Shown here: in pieces, positions 57,425 through 64,000 of the stretch
Layout of the letters: each line of letters begins with the position of its first letter
How positions within the stretch are numbered: the first letter of the stretch is position 1
Assembly (NCBI RefSeq): GCF_000621745.1
Contig: NZ_JHXK01000011.1
Span: 172,201-236,200, forward strand
DNA from: Clostridium beijerinckii HUN142
GTDB lineage: Bacteria; Bacillota; Clostridia; Clostridiales; Clostridiaceae
DNA: 64,000 nucleotides
Reading direction: 5' to 3'
The notes under the pieces: model-generated
Told to the model about the DNA's origin: nothing
The model's database searches: none
What the model saw: the letters and a program-made list of their open reading frames with translations, nothing else
Program-made: the position numbers and the translations under genes

Positions 57425-58207
57425 CTATTTTCCTATATATTGACCAACAATTTGGTCATACTTTCCATTATCCTTTAATTTCTTTAATCCTTCATTAAAT
57501 TTCTTTAATATCTCTTGATTTTCACCTTTTTTAACTGCAAATCCATAATTTACAGCATCTAATTTATCTCCAACAATCTTTAATTTTGCTCCATTATCTA
57601 CTTTAATCTTGTATGCAATAACTGGGTAATCTTCCATAAGGAAATCAGTATTTCCATTCTCAACAGCTTGGAACATTGATGGAGAATCTTCAAAATAGCT
57701 TAAATTTAATCCATATTTAGCTTCATTATCCTCAGCAAATTTTGCTCCTGCTGTTCCTTTTTTTATCGAAACACTTTTTCCATTTAGATCATTAACTCCA
57801 TTAATTGAAGTGTTATCTTTATTTGTAACTATTGATAACCCTGACACAAAGTACCCATCAGAAAAGTCCAATGTTTGTTTTCTTTCATCAGTTATAGTAA
57901 TAGCTGCTATAGCTCCATCCAATTGATTAGCTGTAAGCCCTGGAATTATTCCATTAAAATCCATTGGTTTTAATTCATATTCAAAATTTTCTTCTTTTGA
58001 GATTGCATCTAAAAGTTCTACATCTATTCCTTTATATTTCCCATTATCTTCGAAAGAGAATGGCGCAAATTTTGCATCGCATGCAATCGCATACTTTTTA
58101 TTTCCTTCACCTGATCCTGTATCATTCTTTGATGCACCACATCCAGTCATTAGCCCTATAGACATTACTGATGCTAATAAAATACTTAATAATGATCTTT
58201 TGTTCAT
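57425..58207 (-). CDS. amino-acid ABC transporter substrate-binding lipoprotein 1
   Basis: 260 residues. Lipobox MTGC with lipid-modified Cys23, then a family 3 binding fold (FAPFSFEDNGKYKGIDVEL; SISVKKGTAGAKFAEDN-type KGTAGAKFAEDNEAKYG; AVENGNTDFLMEDYPV). Ligands of close families are Gln, Glu or other polar amino acids; which one cannot be told here. First gene of the ABC operon. It is a close paralogue of the protein at 58688-59473. Confidence 0.93.
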   Translation of the reverse strand: MNKRSLLSILLASVMSIGLMTGCGASKNDTGSGEGNKKYAIACDAKFAPFSFEDNGKYKGIDVELLDAISKEENFEYELKPMDFNGIIPGLTANQLDGAIAAITITDERKQTLDFSDGYFVSGLSIVTNKDNTSINGVNDLNGKSVSIKKGTAGAKFAEDNEAKYGLNLSYFEDSPSMFQAVENGNTDFLMEDYPVIAYKIKVDNGAKLKIVGDKLDAVNYGFAVKKGENQEILKKFNEGLKKLKDNGKYDQIVGQYIGK

Positions 58208-58687
58208 TTTTCCTTGCCCCTTTGCAACATTTATTTAATTTTAATTAAAAAATCTGATTTATTGCACTCTGGAAAAACTATTCCACACAATAAATTCCCA
58301 ATGATTTTTTACTTCATTATGAAACTTATTATATAGTTTAATTCAAAAACTGTCAATGCATTAAGTATATGTATAAATATAACAAGCTATATAATAAAAA
58401 TGTTATTCCTAATATATATGCGTGTTCATAGGCATTATTTACTGTTTTTAAACAAAGATTTTATAAAAGCTATGTATTTGTAATTATGAATCAATCAATG
58501 CATTCTCCTTCATTTTCGATATCCAATACTTATGTTATGAATTTAGTTATTATTCTAGTTTCAAATTCGATTTTAATAGGAAAAAGCTATAAATTAGAAA
58601 CATCGTTTCCTAAGTTCATAGCTTTTTATTTTAAAATAAAACTCATAGTTTATTTTAATCATTAGTAGTTCATATTTTACCTACTAT
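58208..58687. other. intergenic region between the paired binding-protein genes
   Basis: 480 bases holding the terminator of the second binding-protein gene (58581-58633) and the promoter region of the ABC operon. AT-rich, no ORF with a ribosome binding site. Confidence 0.55.
58581..58633 (-). terminator. rho-independent terminator of the second binding-protein gene
   Basis: AAAAAGCTAT pairs with ATAGCTTTTT, enclosing a second imperfect stem (TTAGAAAC/GTTTCCTAA). It separates the single-gene transcript from the downstream ABC operon. Confidence 0.75.
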
Positions 58688-59473
58688 TTATTTAGCAATA
58701 TATTGATCAACAATCTTATCATATTGCCCATTTTCTTTTAACTTTTTCAAACCTTCATTGAATTTCTTTAATAAGTCTGCATTCTCACCTTTTTTAACTG
58801 CAAATCCATAATCAACATTTGTTAGTTTATCTCCTGCAATTTTTAACTTTGAATCAGGATCAACTTTAATTTTGTATGCAATAACAGGATAATCTTCTAA
58901 TAAGAAATCGCAATTCTTATTTTCAACAGCTTGGAACATTGATGGAGAATCATCAAAATAGCTTAGATTTAATCCATATTTTTTTTCATTATCTTCAGCA
59001 AATTTTGCTCCTGCTGTACCTTTTTTAAGTGATGCATTTTTACCTTTTATATCATCTGCACCTTTAATATCAGTGTTATCTTTATTAACAACTAATGATA
59101 GCCCTGAAACAAAATATCCATCTGAGAAATCTAAAGATTGTTTTCTTTCGTCTGTAATACTCATTCCTGCGATAGCACCATCTAATTGATTAGATGTAAG
59201 TCCAGGAATAATTCCATTAAAGTCCATTGGCTTTAAATCATATTCAAATTTCTCCTCTTTTGCAATTGCATCTAAAAGCTCAACATCTATCCCTTTATAT
59301 TTTCCATCTTCCTCAAATGAGAATGGTGCATATTTAGCATCACATGCAATTACATATTTCTTGTTTCCATCACCACTTTTTGCCGAATCATTTTTTGATG
59401 ATCCACAACCTGCCATTATACCTACCGTCATAACTGATGCTAGTACAATTCCTACTAACGATTTTTTGTTCAT
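58688..59473 (-). CDS. amino-acid ABC transporter substrate-binding lipoprotein 2
   Basis: 261 residues. Lipobox MAGC (Cys23), family 3 binding fold, nearly collinear with the protein at 57425-58207 (shared blocks include KPMDFNGIIPGLT and AKFAEDNE). It has its own terminator, so it is transcribed separately from the permease and ATPase. It probably feeds the same permease with a different or stronger ligand preference (inference). Confidence 0.93.
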   Translation of the reverse strand: MNKKSLVGIVLASVMTVGIMAGCGSSKNDSAKSGDGNKKYVIACDAKYAPFSFEEDGKYKGIDVELLDAIAKEEKFEYDLKPMDFNGIIPGLTSNQLDGAIAGMSITDERKQSLDFSDGYFVSGLSLVVNKDNTDIKGADDIKGKNASLKKGTAGAKFAEDNEKKYGLNLSYFDDSPSMFQAVENKNCDFLLEDYPVIAYKIKVDPDSKLKIAGDKLTNVDYGFAVKKGENADLLKKFNEGLKKLKENGQYDKIVDQYIAK

Positions 59474-59641
59474 TTTTTTTCCCCCTTAATTAATTTAAAA
59501 AGTATTTATTAATAATTCTTATTTTTATAATAAGTTAAAATTTTTAGGCATTCCTTTAACAATAATAGATTCTTATTATATGTTCATATTATAAAAACGA
59601 AACTGTTACTTTAAATAAAAATTCATCCTAAATTTTATCCC

Positions 59642-60310
59642 TTATACTATAAGGCTTTCATTAGCATTTACTCTTGATTCCAAATGTAGGATATGCTCTG
59701 TTATAAGTTTTTCCGCCTTTTTACCATCTCTCTGAATTAGCGCTCTTGCTATATTTATATGCTCTTCTTTTTCATTCACAAACTCTAAATGTTTGCTGTC
59801 CGCCATTAGAATTCGCGATAAGTTTTCCATAACTCCCTCACACATTTCAATTAGAAGAGAATTGTGAGTTGCCTTTATAATGGACATATGAAACATATCA
59901 TTTAGCTCATTAAACTGTGTAATCTCATCTTCTTGCGAGACTTCTGGAAATTTCCCAGCTAATTGCATTATATTTTGCAATTCCGAGTCGCTAGCTAATT
60001 TAACCGCTAAGCTTACAGCTACTTTTTCAAAAATAAATCTCATTTGAAAAGATTCTCTTATATTTTTCTGCGTTATAGGTTTTACTAAATAGCCTTTCCT
60101 AGGCAAAGATTTAAGATATCCTTGAATTTCTAAGGCTCCTAACGCATCTCTTACAGGTGTTTTGCTCACATTGTACTTACCTGCCAGTTCCGCTAATGTA
60201 AGAAAATCGCCATCTTTTATCTTCTGGTTCAAAATATCTAACTTAATTTGCTTGTATATTTCTTTAGCATACGACTTTTCAGCTTGACACAGATTTATCT
60301 CTCCTTTCAC
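59642..60310 (-). CDS. GntR family (FCD) transcriptional regulator
   Basis: 222 residues as drawn from the GTG at 60310. N-terminal winged helix (about 12-80, LAELAGKYNVSKTPVRDALGALEIQGYL) and a C-terminal all-helical FCD ligand domain (about 85-215, FNELNDMFHMSIIKATHN with metal/ligand His). The GTG precedes the only good ribosome binding site (AAAGGAG); a CTG at 60292, 8 bases after that site, may be the true start. A perfect palindrome just upstream suggests autoregulation. Candidate controller of the isomerase-DUF4867-transketolase module or of the amino-acid uptake genes. Confidence 0.88.
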   Translation of the reverse strand: MKGEINLCQAEKSYAKEIYKQIKLDILNQKIKDGDFLTLAELAGKYNVSKTPVRDALGALEIQGYLKSLPRKGYLVKPITQKNIRESFQMRFIFEKVAVSLAVKLASDSELQNIMQLAGKFPEVSQEDEITQFNELNDMFHMSIIKATHNSLLIEMCEGVMENLSRILMADSKHLEFVNEKEEHINIARALIQRDGKKAEKLITEHILHLESRVNANESLIV

Positions 60311-60330
60311 TGAAATTCATTGAAATCCCA

Positions 60331-60342
60331 CTGATATATCAG
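60331..60342. promoter_or_regulatory. candidate GntR operator palindrome
   Basis: CTGATATATCAG, a perfect 12-base palindrome, about 25 bases upstream of the regulator's ribosome binding site. Related half-sites TTGATATATTAA (60481-60492) and ATTGATATT (60448-60456) lie farther upstream. Assignment to this regulator is inference. Confidence 0.45.
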
Positions 60343-60557
60343 CAATAATAAATAAAAAAAAGCAATAAAACACCTATCTAAAATAAATGCTCCATTGCTT
60401 TATCTATATCTAATTATATTTTATAATGCTACATTTGTCAATATTTCATTGATATTTTTTTATATCTTGCATAAAACTTATTGATATATTAATAAGTTAA
60501 CAATTAATAACAAACAAATCCAGAGCCCCCTTATTCACTTTCTAAAAAATACATAAA

Positions 60558-60599
60558 ATAAAGGCTGAAAGCTATAAATATTATGCTTTCAGCCTTTAT
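60558..60599 (-). terminator. strong terminator downstream of the isomerase gene region
   Basis: ATAAAGGCTGAAAGC (60558-60572) pairs perfectly with GCTTTCAGCCTTTAT (60585-60599) over 12 bases, followed on the minus strand by TTTATGTATTTTTT. Confidence 0.85.
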
Positions 60600-60717
60600 C
60601 TTTATATAAACAGAATTAATTATATAAGAATTTAATTTATATTTTGCAATAAACACCCTACTAGAAAGAAGAAACATTTTTATGTAGCAGGCATTGAAAA
60701 TGAGCTGTTAAAAGTTC

Positions 60718-60852
60718 TTAATTGTAGGTTGTTCCATTAACGCTTGTCACAATCAAATTGGAGGCAAGCATTAGTGGTGCAGCCTGCAAGTTAGCACTTT
60801 CAGCAAAATTTTCATAGTCCTGTGAAATAACAATGTTTTTTCTTTCGGTGGA
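60718..60852 (-). pseudogene. short coding remnant, C-terminal fragment of an unknown protein
   Basis: A 44-codon frame with protein-like composition (it includes ENFAESANLQAAPLMLASN and VTSVNGTTYN), ending at 60718 and closed upstream by an in-frame TAA (60853-60855). No start codon with a ribosome binding site. It is more G+C-rich than its flanks. The parent family is not recognised; it may instead be chance. Confidence 0.35.
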
Positions 60853-60871
60853 TTATTGCATAAATTTTAAA

Positions 60872-62344
60872 CTATGCAAATGGATTTTCAGTTTTGTAAA
60901 GCATACCTTTTGGTTGATTGAATCCAACTTCTTTAACACCTAAATATCTAAACAAGTTGTAAACTGCTTTTCCAAAGTGTCCAAATGCAACTGCTCCATG
61001 ATGAGGATATCTGCCTTCTACTAATACGTGACGATAGAATCTTCCCATTTCAGGAATTGCGAATACTCCTATAGCTCCAAATGAACGTGTTGCAACTGGT
61101 AATACTTCACCTTCTGCTACATAAGCTGTTAATTCTGCATCTGCATTACTTTGTAATCTGAAGAATGTAATATCTCCTGGTACTATATCTCCTTCAAGTG
61201 TTCCTCTAGTTATATTTGGTTCTTGATTTGGTTCAAGAGCTCTTGCCATAATCATTTGGTTTTTCATTGTTCCACATGTTAATTTACAAGCTGCTGTATT
61301 ACCACAGTGGAATGCCATAAATGTATCATTTAATGAATAGTTAAATTTCCCTTTAATTTCTGATTCGTACATATCAGCTGGAACTGTATTGTTTATATCA
61401 AGTAATGTTACAACATCTTGGCTTATGCAAGTTCCGATGTATTCACTTAATGCACCATAAATATCAACTTCACATGATACTGGAATTCCCATAGCTGTTA
61501 AACGGCTGTTTACATAACATGGTACAAATCCAAATTGTGTTTGGAATGAAGGCCAGCATTTATTTGCAAATACAATGTATTCTCTTGAACCCTTATGTTC
61601 TTCCATCCAGTCTAATAATGTAATTTCATATTGAGCAAGCTTTGGTAAGATACCAGGCATTTTATTTCCTTCACCTAATTCTTTTTCCATGCTAGCTATA
61701 ACGTCTGGAATTCTTGGATCATCTTTATGCGCATTAAATGCAGCAAATAAATCTAGTTCTGAATTTTCTTCTATTTCAACACCTAAATTGTATAATTGTT
61801 TAATAGGTGCATTACAAGCTAAGAAATCTTGAGGTCTTGGACCAAAAGAAATTATCTTTAAGTTCTTTAATCCTAATAATGCAGTAGCAACTGGTACAAA
61901 TTCAGAAATCATTCCTGCAACTTCTGGTGCTGTTCCTACTGGATATTCTGGAATGTATGCTTTAATGTTTCTTAGAGCTAAATTGTAGCTAGCATTTAAC
62001 ATTCCGCAATATGCATCTCCACGTCCTCCTATTAAATTATCTCCGCTTTCTTCTGAAGCAGCTGCAAACATAACTGGTCCATCAAATTCTTTAGCAAGTA
62101 AAGTTTCTGAAGTTTCAGGACCAAAGTTTCCTAAATATACAACTAATGCGTTTACTCCAGCTTCTTTAACTTCAGCTAAAGCTTTTCTCATATCTTTTTC
62201 ATTTTCAACAGTTGTTTGACATTCAAAAATTTCTCCATTAAAAGCTTCTACTACTGCTTTTCTTCTATTTGCTGATAATTCCATTGGGAAACAATCTCTG
62301 CTTACTGCAACAATTCCTAATTTTACTTGTGGTATATTATTCAT
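60872..62344 (-). CDS. L-fucose/L-arabinose isomerase family protein
   Basis: 490 residues. The N-terminal part (LGIVAVSRDCFPMELSANRR) and the C-terminal beta barrel (FGAIGVFAIPEMGRFYRHVL, PHHGAVAFGHFGKAVYNL) match the AraA/FucI superfamily; acidic residues in CEVDIYGALSEYIG and the His in AFHCGNTAAC are metal-ligand candidates. It should interconvert an aldose and a ketose, but the sugar is unknown. GGAGG lies 9 bases before the ATG. Downstream of DUF4867 and transketolase genes on the same strand, so products likely enter the pentose phosphate pathway. Confidence 0.85.
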   Translation of the reverse strand: MNNIPQVKLGIVAVSRDCFPMELSANRRKAVVEAFNGEIFECQTTVENEKDMRKALAEVKEAGVNALVVYLGNFGPETSETLLAKEFDGPVMFAAASEESGDNLIGGRGDAYCGMLNASYNLALRNIKAYIPEYPVGTAPEVAGMISEFVPVATALLGLKNLKIISFGPRPQDFLACNAPIKQLYNLGVEIEENSELDLFAAFNAHKDDPRIPDVIASMEKELGEGNKMPGILPKLAQYEITLLDWMEEHKGSREYIVFANKCWPSFQTQFGFVPCYVNSRLTAMGIPVSCEVDIYGALSEYIGTCISQDVVTLLDINNTVPADMYESEIKGKFNYSLNDTFMAFHCGNTAACKLTCGTMKNQMIMARALEPNQEPNITRGTLEGDIVPGDITFFRLQSNADAELTAYVAEGEVLPVATRSFGAIGVFAIPEMGRFYRHVLVEGRYPHHGAVAFGHFGKAVYNLFRYLGVKEVGFNQPKGMLYKTENPFA

Positions 62345-62407
62345 TGTCTAATTCCTCCATTTTACTCTGATCTTTTCATTTCATTTAATTTATAGTGTCT
62401 TTCTTAT

Positions 62408-62486
62408 TTCTTATAGTTTATTCTTATAGCTTATTCTTATAGTTTATTTAATAATTTTTATGCTTATTAAGTCTTCTTATAGTTTA
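62408..62486. repeat. 13-bp tandem repeats upstream of the isomerase gene
   Basis: Three head-to-tail copies of TTCTTATAGTTTA (62408-62420, 62421-62433 with one change, 62434-62446) and a fourth exact copy at 62474-62486. They occupy the isomerase promoter or leader and could be protein-binding sites or slippage products. Confidence 0.7.
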
Positions 62487-62628
62487 TTTAAATTTATTAT
62501 TATCAAGTAAATATCAGCTATATTTCTTTGCTGATTTATATATAATAAGCAAACATATTTAAATCATCAAGTCCATATGTCTGCTTAAATTCAAAACAAA
62601 ATTATGGATTTTAATTTCTATTTATAAT

Positions 62629-63252
62629 CTATTTTATTGAGATATTTTCTCCAACTAACCCTATAAATGCTCCTTGATCACCTAAATCTGTATCCTTGTG
62701 ACCAATTAACCATTTATTTCTAGCAAATAATAACGCATCTTCTCCACTTTTTTCAACCTTATTTTCTAAAGGTGAATTTGTATCCCTTGGTAAAACTACA
62801 ACGCATCTAAAACCTTCTTCATTTACATTGCAAGGTGCATAATGAAGAGTAGTTGCATATACTTCAATTGCAGTTCCAGCTGGAACTTTGAAAGCTTCAA
62901 TTTTAGATGTATCATATGAGTAATCGTCTTCAATATCTTGTTGACTTCCTATAAGTAATATAAGATCAGTTGCCGCGATATTAATCTCAGATGAACGATG
63001 ATATTCTACTGCATTTAACATATAATTGTTACCATTACAGTATCCTATTTGTATTGGTAATTCTCCATATTCTCTATCTTGTAACTCTTTAGCTATAGCT
63101 AATTCTTCAAGTTCCTTAATTGATGGTTCATATATTACATCTTCTGGTAGTGGTGTACTTTTCATCTTTTCAATTATTTCTGTGCAATCATAGTTTTTTA
63201 GTACTTGTCCATACTTTTTAAACTCTTTATCATTAACATTTCTAATAATCAT
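62629..63252 (-). CDS. DUF4867 family protein (cupin-like)
   Basis: 207 residues matching DUF4867 (PIQIGYCNGNNYMLNAVEYH; FKVPAGTAIEVYATTLHYAPC). The His/Glu-containing strands (NAVEYHRSSEIN and TTLHYAP) look like a cupin metal site. Such proteins occur beside sugar isomerases of the AraA/FucI superfamily; an epimerase or isomerase helper role is inferred. GGGAGA ribosome binding site. Between the transketolase and isomerase genes, all on the same strand. Confidence 0.8.
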   Translation of the reverse strand: MIIRNVNDKEFKKYGQVLKNYDCTEIIEKMKSTPLPEDVIYEPSIKELEELAIAKELQDREYGELPIQIGYCNGNNYMLNAVEYHRSSEINIAATDLILLIGSQQDIEDDYSYDTSKIEAFKVPAGTAIEVYATTLHYAPCNVNEEGFRCVVVLPRDTNSPLENKVEKSGEDALLFARNKWLIGHKDTDLGDQGAFIGLVGENISIK

Positions 63253-63579
63253 ATTAATCTCCCTTTCTTAAATATACATTTATTAAAAATCTATAAATAT
63301 ATTCCTAACCAATGATTTATTATTTTAATTACATAATTTCACACTAATCTTTTCACACATCTTTATACATATCTTTTAATAATTTTAACTTTTATAATAA
63401 TGAATAAATTGGTTTTAATATATTTATAGATTAATTAATTTACACACTTTTAATCTAGATCTTTTTTATATCTGTTTCGCTATATTTATTAATAATTTAA
63501 GGTTGAATCTATTTTTCTAAAGTTTTACTATAATCACTAAATTTTCTCTAGTATATCGTAGATTTAATTATTGTAACAT
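63253..63579. other. AT-rich intergenic region
   Basis: 327 bases between the transketolase stop and the DUF4867 start. No ORF and no clear hairpin; likely holds the promoter of the DUF4867-isomerase genes. Confidence 0.5.
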
Positions 63580-63999
63580 CTATTTCTTTGCTACATTAAT
63601 AGCCTTTTCAACAACATTTTCTACAGTGAATCCAAATTTCTCAAATAGGATTTCTGCTTTACCTGATGCTCCAAAAGTATCTAATGAAATAACATCTCCA
63701 TCAAGACCTACATATTTGTGCCATCCAAAGCTTGTTAATGCTTCTACTGCAACTCTTGCACGAACTTTATTTGGCATAACTGATTCTTTATAAGCTTCAT
63801 CTTGAGCATCAAATAATTCAAATGATGGCATACTTATAACTCTTGCATCTATTCCTTTAGCTTCTAATTCAGCTGCTGCTTTGTAGATTAATTCTACTTC
63901 TGATCCTGATGCCATTAAAAGTACATCTGGAGTTTCTTTCTTAGAATCTTTTAAGATATATCCACCCTTTAATGCTCTCTTAGGACATCCATCATATAG
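63580..63999 (-). CDS. tkt: transketolase, C-terminal part (5' end outside the window)
   Basis: 140 codons reaching the right edge in an open frame (it continues upstream of the ATG at 63915 with YDGCPKRALKGGYILKDSK). C-terminal transketolase domain: VLLMASGSEVELIYKAAAEL, ARVISMPSFELFDAQD and FGASGKAEILFEKFGFT are diagnostic. It transfers two-carbon ketol units between pentose and other sugar phosphates with thiamine diphosphate. Its proximity to the isomerase and DUF4867 genes suggests pentose use. Confidence 0.95.
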   Translation of the reverse strand, partial: LYDGCPKRALKGGYILKDSKKETPDVLLMASGSEVELIYKAAAELEAKGIDARVISMPSFELFDAQDEAYKESVMPNKVRARVAVEALTSFGWHKYVGLDGDVISLDTFGASGKAEILFEKFGFTVENVVEKAINVAKK

Positions 64000-64000
64000 T

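Larger units (their letters stand above)
60311..60871. other. intergenic region between GntR and isomerase genes
   Basis: 561 bases. It contains the candidate GntR operator (60331-60342), related TTGATAT motifs near 60450 and 60481, a strong terminator (60558-60599) and a short coding-like remnant (60718-60852). No intact gene. Confidence 0.6.

Noticed and set aside
1..64000. Prophage, integrated plasmid or defence island
   Set aside because: No integrase, phage structural, toxin-antitoxin, restriction or cas genes were seen; the gene content is core-like throughout.

Overview
The window is AT-rich, with strong GGAGG-type ribosome binding sites, short AT-rich spacers and gene content typical of a low-GC Firmicute of the genus Clostridium. 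An NADH-type butanol dehydrogenase close to BdhA/BdhB, glucan/choline-binding-type wall repeats on secreted proteins, a tyrosyl T-box, a guanine riboswitch and Fur-type control of a flavodoxin point to a solvent-forming clostridium of the C. beijerinckii kind; the species is inferred, not proven. I saw no tRNA or rRNA gene, CRISPR array, prophage or intact insertion sequence. It is an ordinary chromosomal segment with most genes on the minus strand.

Layout. 1-3.7 kb: the 3' part of a PAS histidine kinase whose N-terminal part resembles DUF1638 (cut by the left edge), a secreted NlpC/P60 hydrolase, a structured intergenic element and a small unknown plus-strand gene. 3.7-8.4 kb: a divergent PRPP-synthetase homologue, a lone ABC ATPase, a Suv3-like helicase and a small unknown gene. 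8.9-12.7 kb: peptidase T and the purine salvage operon pbuX-xpt under a guanine riboswitch with its own promoter and terminator. 12.8-19 kb: an operon of a sugar-type binding lipoprotein, a Cache-HAMP-PAS-GGDEF-EAL protein and a DUF342 (FapA-like) protein. 19-22.9 kb: a chemoreceptor fragment, a small repeat with inverted ends, an S66 peptidase, butanol dehydrogenase and a wall-binding protein. 22.9-28.2 kb: ppk with a tiny downstream ORF, and divergent ppx followed by an AI-2E family membrane protein. 28.2-34 kb: T-box-controlled tyrS, a secreted transglutaminase with wall repeats, uvsE and a MATE exporter. 34.4-38.5 kb: a Nudix hydrolase, three tandem stem-loops with near-identical GUGUG loops, a DUF3793/flavodoxin pair behind a Fur box, an EamA transporter and an unknown anchored protein. 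38.8-45.6 kb: an anchored propeller-like protein with a phosphodiester glycosidase, then a 1437-residue 2-hydroxyacyl-CoA dehydratase activator/D-component fusion. 45.7-51.7 kb: a TPR protein, a transglutaminase, recX, an M16 peptidase and a two-component system. 51.7-64 kb: a short-chain dehydrogenase, membrane dipeptidase, metallophosphatase, asparaginase, a polar amino-acid ABC operon with a duplicated binding protein, a GntR/FCD regulator, and an isomerase-DUF4867-transketolase sugar module cut by the right edge.

How the parts may work together. The PRPP-using xpt, its permease and the riboswitch form a salvage loop. ppk and ppx make and degrade polyphosphate from opposite strands. The 12.8-19 kb operon looks like a nutrient-to-c-di-GMP signalling unit. 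Asparaginase, dipeptidase, peptidase T and the amino-acid transporter fit peptide and amino-acid fermentation. The most novel-looking signals are the triple GUGUG stem-loops near 35.4 kb, the roughly 95-bp dispersed repeat family, the binding-protein/GGDEF-EAL/DUF342 operon and the 35-codon ORF behind ppk.
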